Shown piece after piece: positions 11,271 through 21,283 of a DNA stretch of 64,000 bases. The stretch's first letter is position 1, and every line of letters begins with the position of its first letter. The stretch is from Dipteris shenzhenensis (Eukaryota > Polypodiophyta > Polypodiopsida > Gleicheniales). A program made the position numbers and the translations under genes. Where the stretch lies: the NCBI GenBank assembly GCA_047967505.1, contig CM106540.1; one strand, 5' to 3'. The notes beneath the pieces were generated by a model. It made no database searches. It was not told the DNA's origin and was given only the letters and a program-made list of their open reading frames with translations.

Positions 11271-11884
11271 TCTGGTGAAAAAACTCAAATTTTGTAGGAA
11301 ATTTGAGTTTAGAATTCAAAATTTTCTTCAAAATCTAAATTTTAAGTTAAAAAAAATCTAGAATGTTAAAAATAACACCTATTTCATTAATTTTTGACTA
11401 GTGCACTGTCCAAATTAAAAAAAAGAGGCTCTTATAAAACAAAACTTTGAGTCAAAAAGTAAGATTTTAAAAAATCAAATTAGAAAAATGACGTGACATG
11501 TTATTAAAACTAGAGTACATTAAAAAAAGAGGACTTCATGTTGTTAAAAGAGACAAAAAGTAAGATTTTAAAAAATCAAATTAGAAAAAAAACTAGAGTA
11601 CATTTAAAAAAAAGCATGACACATTTGTACAAGAAGTAGATCATATAACTCAAAGCCATATGGTGTTAAAAAACACCTTCCATTAGCTCAGCCTAGAAGA
11701 TGTCATCTTTGTCTCTCGTCTATTACAACTTTACATTAGAGAACTAAAAAGTCTTTGTGGAACTGTAGTTTCATTTCTTGTCTATTACAGTTACTTTAGA
11801 AAACACATAAGTCTATGGAATTAAATTTCACAGTTACTTTAAATTTCTATGGAATTAAATTTCCATCACTTGACTATTAAGTCA
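11271..11884. other. AT-rich spacer with a ~100-bp direct repeat
   Basis: AAAAAGTAAGATTTTAAAAA plus TCAAATTAGAAAAA occurs at about 11454 and 11554, each followed by ACTAGAGTACAT. No open frame. The right end is the 3' flank of the two-exon gene. Confidence 0.5.
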
Positions 11885-12341
11885 TTAGAGAGAGCATATG
11901 TCCTCGAAAGTGCCTACTATGGCATTGGCTTCATAAAAACAAGCAGACTTTAAACTTGCAGGCCATGCATAACCAGGGTTGGCATCGCAAATCTCCTCAC
12001 AGACTCTCCTCACAACTTGTTTCGAATCTTCCGCCAACTTGTAAGCATTCAATAACTCTTCTTTTCTCTCTTGGCTTTCCTCATCTTCACCATTTTTTTC
12101 AATACAGCTTCTAGCCACTGCAATATCCTATATGAAAATTTAACTCGTTCGCATAAGAAGTACGTGATTAAAAGAAGCGAAAAAGAAAGCTAAGGATATT
12201 CACCTCTTCTGCTGAGTTCAAATCAAGCAGCCATGTGTGTAACATATCCTCCTCGAATGATTTTCCCTTCATTGGTCCATACAAAAGAGATCTAAGACAG
12301 AATTTGAGTTCAATAAATGAAGTCGGGTAGTAACTAGTCAT
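11885..12341 (-). CDS. Small two-exon gene, unknown function
   Basis: Exon 1 is 12341-12204 (ATG, 46 codons) and exon 2 is 12127-11885 (80 codons, then TAA immediately followed by TGA). The 76-nt intron starts GTGAAT and ends TTTCATATAG, and splicing preserves phase exactly. The predicted protein is about 126 residues. The N-terminal part contains SFIELKFCLRSLLYGP and LHTWLLDL; the C-terminal part is Lys/Glu-rich and probably helical (NAYKLAEDSKQVVRRVCEE) with three cysteines. No signal peptide or membrane segment is visible. I do not recognise the family. It is the only compact, stop-free, intron-containing gene model in the window. It could still be the terminal exons of something larger or a chance frame. 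The start is the first ATG after an upstream stop. Confidence 0.5.
12128..12203 (-). other. Predicted intron of the two-exon gene
   Basis: 76 nt, GT...AG, AT-rich, joining GAAGAG to GATATTGCA in phase 0. Confidence 0.5.
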
Positions 12342-12713
12342 TGTCTTAGAGGGAAAGTGGGAGAAGGAGAGTGAGGGAGCAATAGAGAGGGATGCACAGT
12401 GAGCTGCCCCTCCTTCAAGAGTGATAGAAAGTAAGAGTGATAGAAAGTGAGGGAAGATGTAAAGTGAAAGATGAATACAAGTTAATCAGAAGGACTAGGA
12501 TGTAAGAAATAAGAGAGTGTTTGTGGAAGGACTACGATGGAAGATTACAAGTGCACTAAGGCACGATGTGTTCGCTATGATAAGGATAAGGGTTGGAATA
12601 AAGTGAGAGAAGCATTGGAAATGCTCTACTTTAAGTGAGTGGAGATTGTCCAACTGAATAAAATTTTGCAGAGCATTGGGAATGCTGTACTTTAAGTGAG
12701 TGGAGCATTGGGA
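12342..12713. other. GA-rich flank with short direct repeats
   Basis: AGAGTGATAGAAAGT is repeated at about 12418-12450, and GCATTGG(A/G)AATGCT(C/G)TACTTTAAG with GTGAGTGGAG is repeated at about 12613 and 12674. No gene. Confidence 0.55.
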
Positions 12714-12718
12714 ATTGA
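12714..12718. repeat. Target-site duplication of copia copy A (left)
   Basis: ATTGA, identical to 18215-18219 just beyond the 3' LTR. Confidence 0.9.
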
Positions 12719-13015
12719 TGTTGAGATATCAAGCTCTACCCCCGATATATCTCCTGGATGACTATCATTTATGTCACCGCCTATGTTAGTTGTACTCGTG
12801 GTGTAGTTAGACTACCACGTATGTTTTTGGTTTGGGTTCACATATGAACCACGTATTCTAGGTTTTGACATATAGGGTATTTCCCTCTTCTATTGTATTG
12901 TTGTTGGTGCAAAAGTGAAGAAAGGCTTCACCCTCCAACCTTGTGTCCTCTCTCTTTTGTGTGTTGTGAAGAAAGCTGAACTTGAGTCTCCTATCTCTCT
13001 CCCTCTTTCTTTACA
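12719..13015 (+). repeat. 5' LTR, copia copy A
   Basis: Starts TGTTGAGATATC, ends TTCTTTACA and is followed directly by the PBS. Contains the promoter region, with TATAGGG-like words near 12870. Confidence 0.95.
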
Positions 13016-13028
13016 TGGTATCAGAGCC
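13016..13028 (+). other. Primer binding site (tRNA-iMet), copy A
   Basis: TGGTATCAGAGCC directly after the 5' LTR. Confidence 0.95.
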
Positions 13029-13216
13029 TTGTTCGTGGTAAGGAGCTCAAGAAAGCTAGCCAAGTTTGTGGTGTCCTGGTAAGAGGACCAGTGTAGCTTT
13101 CCTATTTCGAGTTTGGGAGCAAATCTCTGCAGGTAGCACAGCCAGAAGTGCAGGAGTGCACTGCTTCAGATTGAGAGGCCCTTCGCGGTGCGGCGAGAGC
13201 GCAGTATATGCTCTGA

Positions 13217-13297
13217 TTTGAGGCCGTTTCGGGGCCCGTTTTGAGGCCGTTTCGGGGCCCGTTTTGAAGGCCGTTTCGGGGCCCGTTTTGAAGGCGG
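13217..13297 (+). repeat. Leader triplication (GAGGCCGTTTCGGGGCCCGT)
   Basis: Three near-identical units of about 23-25 bp in the untranslated leader of copy A. Copy B has one unit plus a unique insertion (about 32620-32660). The GGGGCCC core is self-complementary and could form stable leader stems. Confidence 0.8.
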
Positions 13298-13603
13298 AAG
13301 TTCTTCGCAGGCACTCAAAAAAAGGCATTGTTTTTGCTGTGCGACCACCGCGCGGCTAGTCGGTGGAAAGGTGCCATAGAAATTGCATCGTATGCCTATG
13401 TGCAGAGATATTGGGAGTTGCAAATTCATGCCTGTTGCCTATTGATGCAAAATCGTCATGAGGAAGTGACTGTGTGGTGAAATACCACTTTCGTCAGTGT
13501 TGCAGATCTGCCCCTGTGAGGCTCTTTGGAGAAGTTTTGCTATTTGCCCTTCTGAGGCATTTGCTGTGTTTACAGGTTGCTGTTGCAATTCGTGATTTGT
13601 AAA

Positions 13604-14497
13604 ATGTCTGAGAATCTGTCTACCATTGTCAGTGAGAAGCTTGACAAGAACAACTTCCAAGCATGGAAGTTCAGGATGACAAACTTCTTTATGGGAAAGG
13701 GAGTTTGGGATTACATCAGTGGTGAAACTGCAGAACCAGTTTTGGGTGCTGCTCCCACTCCTGCTGAATTGAAGGCCTTTAAAAAATGGCATGAAAAAGC
13801 CAGAAAATGCCTATATTGGCTGTCCGTTAGCATTTCAGATTCTATGATTGTGCATATACAGGATCTAGAGATGCCTAAGGAGGCATGGGATACATTGGTG
13901 AAGCTGTATAGCACAAATACCAAAGCACGAAAGATGCAGCTAAAGCAGGAGTTGCACAATGTGCAAAGGAAAAATCTGAATATAAATGAGTATTCCTTGA
14001 AGGTGAAAGGCCTTGCAGATTCTCTTGCCTCCATTGGAGCACCTGTTGATGATGAGGACTTAGTGTCCGTGACCTTGAATGGTCTTGGGAAAGATTATGC
14101 ACAATTTCGGACATCCATTGGAGTCCGTGAAACATTTCCTGATTTTCAGGAACTTATTGCTCTCTTGCTGAGTGAAGAGCAAAGGAATGGTGGTTCAGCC
14201 ACCTCAACTTCTCAAGAGACTGCTTTCTACTCGAATACAGGTAGAGGCAGGGGTAGAGGAAGAGGCCGTTCTGGTGGCCGTGCAGGAAATCAGAACCAGC
14301 AGCAACAACAGGAAAACCAGTCCTATGGAGGAGGACGTGGTAGTTCTAGAGGCAGAGGGAGCCAAAGAGGCCGTGGTTCATGGCAAAGGAACCAGCAAGT
14401 AAATAGCAGCATAGAATGCTATTATTGTGGAAAGCCTGGACAGAAGGAGAATACATGCTATAAAAAGCAGAATGACATCAAAAGTGGAAAGTTGTAG
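13604..14497 (+). CDS. gag: Copia Gag, copy A (ends at in-frame TAG)
   Basis: Capsid/nucleocapsid protein of the retrotransposon. The start is the ATG after a TGTAAA context, conserved as MSENLS in copies A and B; the upstream in-frame extension is leader sequence. The N-terminal UBN2-type Gag region (about residues 10-190) carries NNFQAWKFRM and NINEYSLKVKGLADSL. An Arg/Gly-rich linker follows, then a CCHC-type knuckle at 14417-14458. In this copy the His is replaced by Gln (CYYCGKPGQKENTC), whereas copies B and C keep His. The frame ends at TAG 14495-14497 where the other copies have CAG, and the polyprotein continues in the same frame, so without readthrough this copy would make only Gag. 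Confidence 0.92.
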   Translation: MSENLSTIVSEKLDKNNFQAWKFRMTNFFMGKGVWDYISGETAEPVLGAAPTPAELKAFKKWHEKARKCLYWLSVSISDSMIVHIQDLEMPKEAWDTLVKLYSTNTKARKMQLKQELHNVQRKNLNINEYSLKVKGLADSLASIGAPVDDEDLVSVTLNGLGKDYAQFRTSIGVRETFPDFQELIALLLSEEQRNGGSATSTSQETAFYSNTGRGRGRGRGRSGGRAGNQNQQQQQENQSYGGGRGSSRGRGSQRGRGSWQRNQQVNSSIECYYCGKPGQKENTCYKKQNDIKSGKL

Positions 14498-17400
14498 CAA
14501 AGCAACTATGCATCATCAAGTGGGCATGGTGACGACAGAAATGAGCACCTTTTTGTGATGCAGCATATGGTTAACTCCATGTCAGGAGATGCTGCAGCTT
14601 GCAATGATGTTTGGTATGTTGATTCAGGTGCCTCTAACCACATGACCAGTCATGGTGAGTGGTTTCATGATGTCAGAAATTTGGATAAGCCAGGTTATGT
14701 TGAAACAGGTGATGATACTGCGCACCCAATTACGCAGGTTGGTAAAGTGCCATTGGCTATGCAGGATGGCAAAACAAAGTACTTGGCAGATGTACTTCAT
14801 GTTCCAAAAATCACTAAGAACCTGGTTTCAGTTGGCCAGATGGTTGAGCAAGGTCTGCAGGTTAGATTTAATCCTGATGGATGCTTTGTTGAGGACTTGA
14901 AAAATAAATGCCGCTTGGTTGCGAAAGGCAACAAAAATGGAAGAATGTTCACCTTGGATGTTGATATGCCTGAGGTGAAAGCTGCTATGTTTGCACATGG
15001 GAGAGGTGTCATTGCAGATATTGAGATATGGCACAAGCGCATTGGGCACGTGAATATACAAAGGCTGAAATCTATGCAAACGAAAAACATTGTTGCAGGT
15101 TTGCCTAAATTCAGAGTTGAGGGAATGCAAAAGGTATGTGAAGCATGCCAAATGGGTAAGCAGGCCAGACATGCATTTCCCAAAAATGCTAAGGTGAGCA
15201 GAAGACCTTTGGAAGTGATCCATTCAGATGTTTGGACAACCAAAGCTGCTTCTATTGGTGGATGCCATTATTATGTGACGTTTATTGATGACTACACTAG
15301 GAAGGTGTGGATTTATTTTATGAAGCACAAAAGTGAAGTGTTCAGCCATTTCAAGGCTTTTAAGGCCATGGTTGAAAAAGAGAAAGGTGTGCATATTAAA
15401 GTGCTAAGATCTGATGGAGGGGGAGAGTACTTTTCAGAAGAATTTTGTGAATATCTGAAAGAACAGGGAATTCAAAGGAAGTACTCATGCAGGTCTACCC
15501 CTCAGCAGAATGGGGTTGCAGAAAGGAAGAACAGGCATATTGCAGAAGTAGGACGGGCGATCCTAAATGAGAAAAACATGCCTGATTATTTTTGGGCTGA
15601 AGCAGTAGCAACTGCTGTTTATATTATGAACAGAACCCCCACTGCAGCTGTCCATGGCATGACGCCTGAAGAAATGTATACAGGCCAAAAACCAGATATT
15701 TCTCACTTGAAGGTATTTGGTTGCATAGCTTATGTTCATGTTCCTGATGAGAAGAGAACAAAGCTGGATCCAAAGGCAGAAAAATGCATCTTTATTGGAT
15801 ATGCTCAGCACCAGAAAGGGTATCGCTGTTATAACCCTTCCACCCGCAAAATGCAAGTGAGCAGAGATGTTGTTTTTGATGAAATGAGCAGCTGGTATGC
15901 ACCAACTGTTATGGTAGGAGATGCAGATGTAGGAAATGGGAATGCTGCAATAAATGCAGAGCAGCAATCTCAAGCCTTGAGTGGACCCAGAGAGTCCTCT
16001 ACTAGTGGATCTAATGCATGGACAGGGAGATTGAGATCTAGTGAATCGTCACATGGCAGTCCTGATAGTGTTGTGCAGGTATCACATAAGGGAAAAGAAA
16101 AAGTGGACCATACTCCAGTGTTTGATGTGTCTGCTGGTAGCTCTCATGTTGATGGAGAGTCAAGCGGCTCTGAAATGAGCCTTGATGAGGAACTTGGGAT
16201 TCCTTCTGTTGTTACACCTGGTGCAAGGAAAAGCAGGCATGATTTAAAGACGCCTGCAACTGATCCAGTTGTACGGAGGTCCACTCGTATTAAGTATCCA
16301 GTTGACAGGCTGAGATATGATGGGTATACAGCACATCACTATGCTTATATGGTCAAGGTTCTAGAGGAGCCAGAGCCCACATGTTTTGAGGATGCAGCAG
16401 GGCATAAAAATTGGGAAGCAGCTATGGATGAAGAGATGGCTGCCTTGGATGCAAACCACACTTCGGATTTGATGCCTTTGCCTCATGATAAGAAGGCTAT
16501 TGGCTGCAAGTGGGTTTACAAAGTAAAGCACAATGCTGATGGGTCTGTTAGCAGGTACAAGGCAAGATTGGTTGCCAAAGGTTTTGCACAGACATATGGA
16601 ATTGACTATGAGGAAACTTTCAGCCCAGTTGCAAGGATGGCAACCGTGAGAGCAGTAATTGCTATGGCTGCTGCAAAGGGATGGTCTTTGCATCAGATGG
16701 ATGTGAAAAATGCCTTCTTGCATGGTGATTTGCAGGAAGAGGTTTATATGATGCAGCCAGAAGGTTATGAGGATAAGTCACACCCCGATTTTGTATGCAG
16801 GTTGCGCAAAGCCTTGTATGGCTTAAAACAGGCGCCGAGGGCATGGTCAGACAAGATAGGACAATATCTTGTCACTATTGGATTTCAGATTTCCAATTCA
16901 GATTTTTCACTTTATGTGAAAAGGACAAACAGAGGGATTGTGCTTATAGTCATCTATGTTGATGACTTGATTATTACAGGTGATAGTGATGCAGACATTA
17001 ATGAAGTGAAGCTGCTGTTGAAGCAGAAATTTGAGATGAAGGATTTGGGAGAGCTGCGTTACTTCTTGGGCATTGAGGTTATTAGATCCCCGAGTGGGAT
17101 ATGGCTGTTGCAAAGGCAATACGGTTTGGACATGCTGTCCAAATATGGGATGACAGGCTGTAAGCCTATTTCTGTTCCATTGGAGCAGAATGTGAAGCTC
17201 AATGCAGAGACAGGTGAGCTTCTTGAAGATATTACTATGTACAGGCGCATAGTAGGTAGCTTGATTTACATGACTATAACCAGACCAGATTTGAGCTATG
17301 CTGTGGGGCTGGTGAGTCAGTTTATGCAGGCACTGAGGAAGCCACATTTGGATGCGGCTAGGCGCATACTGCGGTATGTGAAGTCCACATTGCATTATGG

Positions 17401-17959
17401 ACTGTTTTATGAAGCTAGGTGTGCATTACAGGTACATGGATACACAGATGCTGACTGGGCTGGTAGTGTCTCAGACAGGAGATCTACTAGTGGTTTTATG
17501 TTTTCCCTTGGGAGTGGTGCCATCAATTGGAGCAGCAAGAAGCAGCCAACAGTTGCCTTGTCGAGCATAGAGGCTGAGTACAGGGGTGCAGCAATGGCTG
17601 CATGTGAGGTAGCTTGGTTACGGAAGCTACTTAGAGATATGGGACAGTCAGTTCATGCAGCAGTTGTCATTCATTGTGACAACATTAGCAGCATCATGCT
17701 TGCTAATAACCCAGTTTATCATGCTAGAACGAAGCACATTGAGGTGCATTATCACTTTGTGAGAGAGAAGGTTCTAGCTGGTGAGATTGATCTTGTCTAT
17801 GTCAGCACTGAGGAGCAGGTGGCTGATATCTTTACGAAGGCATTGGGTACCGAGAAGCTTTGCAGATTTAGGAGCTTGCTTGGTGTACGTGAGATGGATT
17901 TGAGCTTGAGGGGGAGTGTTGAGATATCAAGCTCTACCCCCGATATATCTCCTGGATGA
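14498..17959 (+). CDS. pol: Copia Pol (protease-integrase-RT-RNase H), copy A
   Basis: Open in phase with gag for about 1,150 codons. Protease active site VDSGASNHM (Asp codon 14621). GAG-pre-integrase HKRIGH plus CEACQMGK zinc-binding pairs. Integrase catalytic DD35E at 15227, 15413 and 15521. RT has [23 protein letters not shown] and catalytic YVDD (16955-16966). RNase H begins with TDADWAG and ends with the KHIEVHYHFVRE stretch. The stop (TGA) lies inside the 3' LTR, so the last residues are LTR-encoded. One nonconservative change relative to copies B and C is Ser for Trp in NHTSDLM. All catalytic residues are present. Expression would need readthrough of the gag TAG or a separate start. 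Confidence 0.95.
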   Translation, partial: QSNYASSSGHGDDRNEHLFVMQHMVNSMSGDAAACNDVWYVDSGASNHMTSHGEWFHDVRNLDKPGYVETGDDTAHPITQVGKVPLAMQDGKTKYLADVLHVPKITKNLVSVGQMVEQGLQVRFNPDGCFVEDLKNKCRLVAKGNKNGRMFTLDVDMPEVKAAMFAHGRGVIADIEIWHKRIGHVNIQRLKSMQTKNIVAGLPKFRVEGMQKVCEACQMGKQARHAFPKNAKVSRRPLEVIHSDVWTTKAASIGGCHYYVTFIDDYTRKVWIYFMKHKSEVFSHFKAFKAMVEKEKGVHIKVLRSDGGGEYFSEEFCEYLKEQGIQRKYSCRSTPQQNGVAERKNRHIAEVGRAILNEKNMPDYFWAEAVATAVYIMNRTPTAAVHGMTPEEMYTGQKPDISHLKVFGCIAYVHVPDEKRTKLDPKAEKCIFIGYAQHQKGYRCYNPSTRKMQVSRDVVFDEMSSWYAPTVMVGDADVGNGNAAINAEQQSQALSGPRESSTSGSNAWTGRLRSSESSHGSPDSVVQVSHKGKEKVDHTPVFDVSAGSSHVDGESSGSEMSLDEELGIPSVVTPGARKSRHDLKTPATDPVVRRSTRIKYPVDRLRYDGYTAHHYAYMVKVLEEPEPTCFEDAAGHKNWEAAMDEEMAALDANHTSDLMPLPHDKKAIGCKWVYKVKHNADGSVSRYKARLVAKGFAQTYGIDYEETFSPVARMATVRAVIAMAAAKGWSLHQMDVKNAFLHGDLQEEVYMMQPEGYEDKSHPDFVCRLRKALYGLKQAPRAWSDKIGQYLVTIGFQISNSDFSLYVKRTNRGIVLIVIYVDDLIITGDSDADINEVKLLLKQKFEMKDLGELRYFLGIEVIRSPSGIWLLQRQYGLDMLSKYGMTGCKPISVPLEQNVKLNAETGELLEDITMYRRIVGSLIYMTITRPDLSYAVGLVSQFMQALRKPHLDAARRILRYVKSTLHYGLFYEARCALQVHGYTDADWAGSVSDRRSTSGFMFSLGSGAINWSSKKQPTVALSSIEAEYRGAAMAACEVAWLRKLLRDMGQSVHAAVVIHCDNISSIMLANNPVYHARTKHIEVHYHFVREKVLAGEIDLVYVSTEEQVADIFTKALGTEKLCRFRSLLGVREMDLSLRGSVEISSSTPDISPG
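17908..17916 (+). other. Polypurine tract, copy A
   Basis: GAGGGGGAG immediately 5' of the 3' LTR. Confidence 0.9.
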
Positions 17960-18214
17960 CTATCATTTATGTCACCGCCTATGTTAGTTATACTCCTGGT
18001 GTAGTTAGACTACCACGTATGTTTTTGGTTTGGGTTCACATATGAACCACGTATTCTAGGTTTTGACATATAGGGTATTTCCCTCTTCTATTGTATTGTT
18101 GTTGTGTGCAAAAGTGAAGAAAGGCTTCACCCTCCAACCTTGTGTCCTCTCTCTTTTGTGTGTTGTGAAGAAAGCTGAACTTGAGTCTCCTATCTCTCTC
18201 CCTCTTTCTTTACA
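17917..18214 (+). repeat. 3' LTR, copia copy A
   Basis: 298 bp. It differs from the 5' LTR by two substitutions and a small indel. Confidence 0.95.
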
Positions 18215-18219
18215 ATTGA
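18215..18219. repeat. Target-site duplication of copia copy A (right)
   Basis: ATTGA, matching 12714-12718. Confidence 0.9.
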
Positions 18220-18537
18220 TACTTTGCCATAAAATATATTACAAATATTACATCATCACATATTCATATCAAAATTCTCATCACAGAAGGTTATATTTCC
18301 TAATAATCACATCATCACACATTCATATCATAAAATTGTGTGCATGAAATAAATATATAAATATCATGACTAAATGCCACTTAAGTAATAAGTCAGAAAT
18401 TGGTGTATAATCAACAAAAACTACATCATGATTCATACATTGCAACAAATAAATGTCAACCATAATATTCATGGAGTAAACAACATCATGAGAATATGCT
18501 CCTCATGCATATATACAAACACAACATCATACATGCA
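18220..18537. other. 3' flank of the minus-strand Ulp1-like gene
   Basis: AT-rich, with a repeated CACATATTCATATCA word. Several ATTTAT/TTTATT words on the minus strand could serve polyadenylation. No gene. Confidence 0.4.
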
Positions 18538-19989
18538 TCACAACTCTTCTGATGCTTCTAGTGGAGACTGTGGCAACTCTTCTAATGCTTCCAATGGAGG
18601 CTGTGGTGCTCTAGATGTACACTCAGTCTCTACTTCTTCTATAGTATGTAGTGCTTTCAGAGTAGACTCAGTATCCTCTTCCTTAAATGCAAGCGGAGGT
18701 TGTGGCAACTCTTCTGATGCTTCCAGTGGAGGCTGTGGTGCTGTAGGTGTACACTGGGTCTCTACTTCTTCTATAGTGTGTAGTGCTTTCACAGTAGACT
18801 CAGTCTCCTCTTCCTTAAATGAAGGCTCTGATATTGCTTCAGTTGCACATTGTATTCTAATGGTAGCAATTAGGTCTCCAATGATTTTAGCCCTGAACAA
18901 TTGTATATCCTCCTCTGAATATTTGAGCTCCAAAGAGTCTTCCAATGAGATCTGTGGCTTAAGTGAGAAAATTTCTTTGAAAATCAACATGCAGTTGTAG
19001 GCAACTCTCCAGCCACAACTATGCCCATCTTCCTACTCTACTACTAAACCCTTTTGGAAGTCTACCGAGTCTTTATACTGTCCTGTTTCTCTGATAGTAG
19101 ATACCAACTTCTCAATCGACCTGCTCATCATGACATATTAAAAAAACTTAGTATGTCTATTACATAAGGTACATAATATAGAAGTAACAACAGATTAATA
19201 GAATACTTACATTTACACTGAGCCATGAAAGCCTGCAATCGAGTTAACAAACCAACAATAGTTGTCTTCAAGGTCCCAAACCACCAGACTCCAATGTTTC
19301 CTACACGAATAATTAAGAACCATTATTATTTAACACAATGTTTCTAGTATAAGATGAAAATAAAGGTTGCCATGATACTTACATCTCATGATATGCCATA
19401 AATAGGACTCACACACCATGTAAATGTAAAGGCTGTAACCATTTACAAACATTGGCTATCGTCTTTCTGCTATCGCTAAGTATAGGAGAAAGAAGGGAAT
19501 CCAACATATACACACGGTTTTGTACGACTCTACCAAATCGTGAGATAACTATACTGCACCAACAAATAAATGAATATTAGCTTATTAGATTTAATCAAAA
19601 TATTGAATTATCAAGCAGAGAAAAAGTTTGTATCAAACCTGAGAATGGCCATCATAACGTTGTTATTGACCTCATTTGAAGCTCTAGAGAGGATTGAAAT
19701 CTCCTCTCCCCCAAATTCAAGATACTGAGGTCTATGTTGAATCATAACCCTAACATTAAAAGAGCTTCCCAATTCTTCCAATGAAGCCATGTTTGTAGAG
19801 TTGAGGTCTTCTATCCCCTTTGACTCTTTGATGGCATTCATTTCGCACTCCTCTGAGCCATTATCTATTTGCCTTGTGGGAGGGTCCATAATGTCGCCCT
19901 TAATGATTGCTCGAATGGTACATGTTATAAATGAACAGAGATGCAAATCCATATATGTTGACAGTGTGGTGTCATTTTGTATCTTCAAA
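18538..19989 (-). pseudogene. Ulp1-like module A (third, C-terminal) with Pro/Glu repeat tail
   Basis: Exons on the minus strand: first part within 20154-19639, then 19553-19383 (171 nt), 19300-19211 (90 nt) and 19120-18538. Recognisable pieces: RPQYLEFGGEEISIL; RVYMLDSLLSPIL; the catalytic-His segment KHWSLVVWDLED followed by WFVNSI (Asn where Ulp1 has Asp); and DGHSCGWRVAYN, which contains the Cys-Gly of C48 peptidases. The oxyanion Gln six residues before Cys is replaced by TAG. Other stops are a TGA at an Arg site (19.4 kb) and a TAA near 19214. The tail carries two copies of a 40-odd-residue Glu/Pro-rich unit (ALHTIEEVET, PQPPLEASEEL), then TGA. Known family role: SUMO/ubiquitin-like proteases. 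Activity of this module is doubtful. Confidence 0.7.
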
Positions 19990-20906
19990 ATTTGACCAAG
20001 TACCAAAAAGAAATTGTAGCCCACCCTCCATCCACAATTATAGATGTGGCTATTCTCTTGATGTGATACCTGACATGTTATATACTCTATTTGTTGTGCC
20101 AAGTCACATTGCTGCATTACTGTGTCGATAGCACCTACTAACTTTCGAGCTGATCTGCACATCAAAACATATAACAACAGTGAATATGTGCATTGCATAT
20201 CAATCTACATGTCAAGAAGTGACAATAAGTGTAGTCTATACTTACTCTAACACAGTGCCATGGACGGACGTCATTGAGTTGGCAAAGAAGCACTTCTTCG
20301 CAAAGATGTCCATGACTACCAGACTCCAATGTGAGCTGCATTATCAATAAAGAATAATTACTGTGTTTGAGACAATTCTAGCAATGCAATAGAAAAAACA
20401 AGTAGGGTTTGATGCTTACTTCTCATAATATGCTGTAAAAATAACTCATGCATCATTCATAGGAACGTGCTTCAACCACTTGCAAACATCCTCTATGGTT
20501 TCTTCTTTGTTGCTAAGCACTTCCGAAATATGAGGATTGAGCATATATGAAATGCTTTGTATATTTTGCAGAAAATTTGCTATAACATTACTATATTAAA
20601 AAAAAAAGTATTAGCTTCTTGGGCTTAATCAAAATAAGCAAAGTATAAAGCCAAGGAAAAGGCTGCATCAAACCTGAGGATGGTTGTAATGACTTTGACA
20701 TTAACCTCTTTCTTATGATTCAAGAGGATTGAAATTTCTTCTTCACCAAATTCAAAAAAATGAGGTTGTTGTCGAATTAACAAAATAGCGGTGAATGAAC
20801 TTCCAATCTGCTCCAATAGATTCATATTTTAATGACTCATTTTATTGAGAGAGTAGTCTACATCGTATTCTTCTTCACTTGCTATGTCTTCTACATCCTC
20901 CTTCTG
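19990..20906 (-). pseudogene. Ulp1-like module B (middle)
   Basis: Exons: 20906-20674, 20590-20420 (171 nt), 20335-20246 (90 nt) and the start of 20154-19639. All introns are GT-AG and lie at the same places as in modules A and C. Motifs: QPHFFEFGEEEISIL; SYMLNPHISEVLS; SHWSLVVMDIF with catalytic His; FFANSM (Asn for Asp); and NCGWRVGYN preceded by a Gln, so Gln and Cys are both present. One TAA (near 20832) and one TGA, at the same Arg position as in module A, interrupt it. The Cys exon runs straight on into the first exon of module A in one frame, which shows that the modules belong to one transcript. Confidence 0.7.
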
Positions 20907-21283
20907 CTATAAAAATATAAAAAAGTTATGCGATGTACACATCCCAAATAAAGGCTTAAACAAGCAGATAAGGTTTCATACATGCTTTCATTAGAGTGAG
21001 TCTCTCCTCCACTTGGAGCAAAAATTTAAAAAGTAAGGTTTCATACATGCTTTCATTAGAGTGAGTCTCTCCTCCTCTTGGAGGAAACATTTAAAAAGTT
21101 ATGAGATTTACACATCCCAAATAAAAATAAAGGTTTAAATAATCATAGAAGTATAAAGATAGCATGCTTTCATTAGACTCAGTCTCTTCTCCTCTTGGAG
21201 GAAAATATAAAAAAGTTATGAGATTTACACATCCCAATTAAAGGCTTGAACAAGCATACAAGTATAAAGATAAGGTTTTATAC
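20907..21283 (-). other. Intron between modules C and B with tandem repeats
   Basis: GTATAA...TTTTTATAG intron. Inside, about three to four copies of a roughly 90-100-bp unit carry AAAAAGTTATG(A/C)GAT(T/G)TACAC, ATCCCAA(A/T)TAAA, and CATGCTTTCATTAGA plus GTCTCTCCTCC(T/A)CTTGGAG. Confidence 0.7.

Larger units (their letters stand above)
12719..18214 (+). mobile_element. Full-length Ty1/copia retrotransposon, copy A
   Basis: 5,496 bp with LTRs of 297 and 298 bp, PBS TGGTATCAGAGCC, polypurine tract GAGGGGGAG and perfect 5-bp target duplications ATTGA on both sides. The LTRs differ at about three positions, so insertion is recent. The gag-pol order is gag, protease, integrase, RT, RNase H, which is the copia order. 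One in-frame TAG near the gag end and a damaged zinc knuckle are the only visible lesions. The same family supplies the two joined copies at 32.1-41.4 kb. Confidence 0.97.

Noticed and set aside
14797-17395. Antisense open frames in the copia copies (also 34227-36636 and 38048-40679)
   Set aside because: Shadows of the sense gag-pol codons; the same antisense frames recur in every copy only because the DNA is nearly identical.
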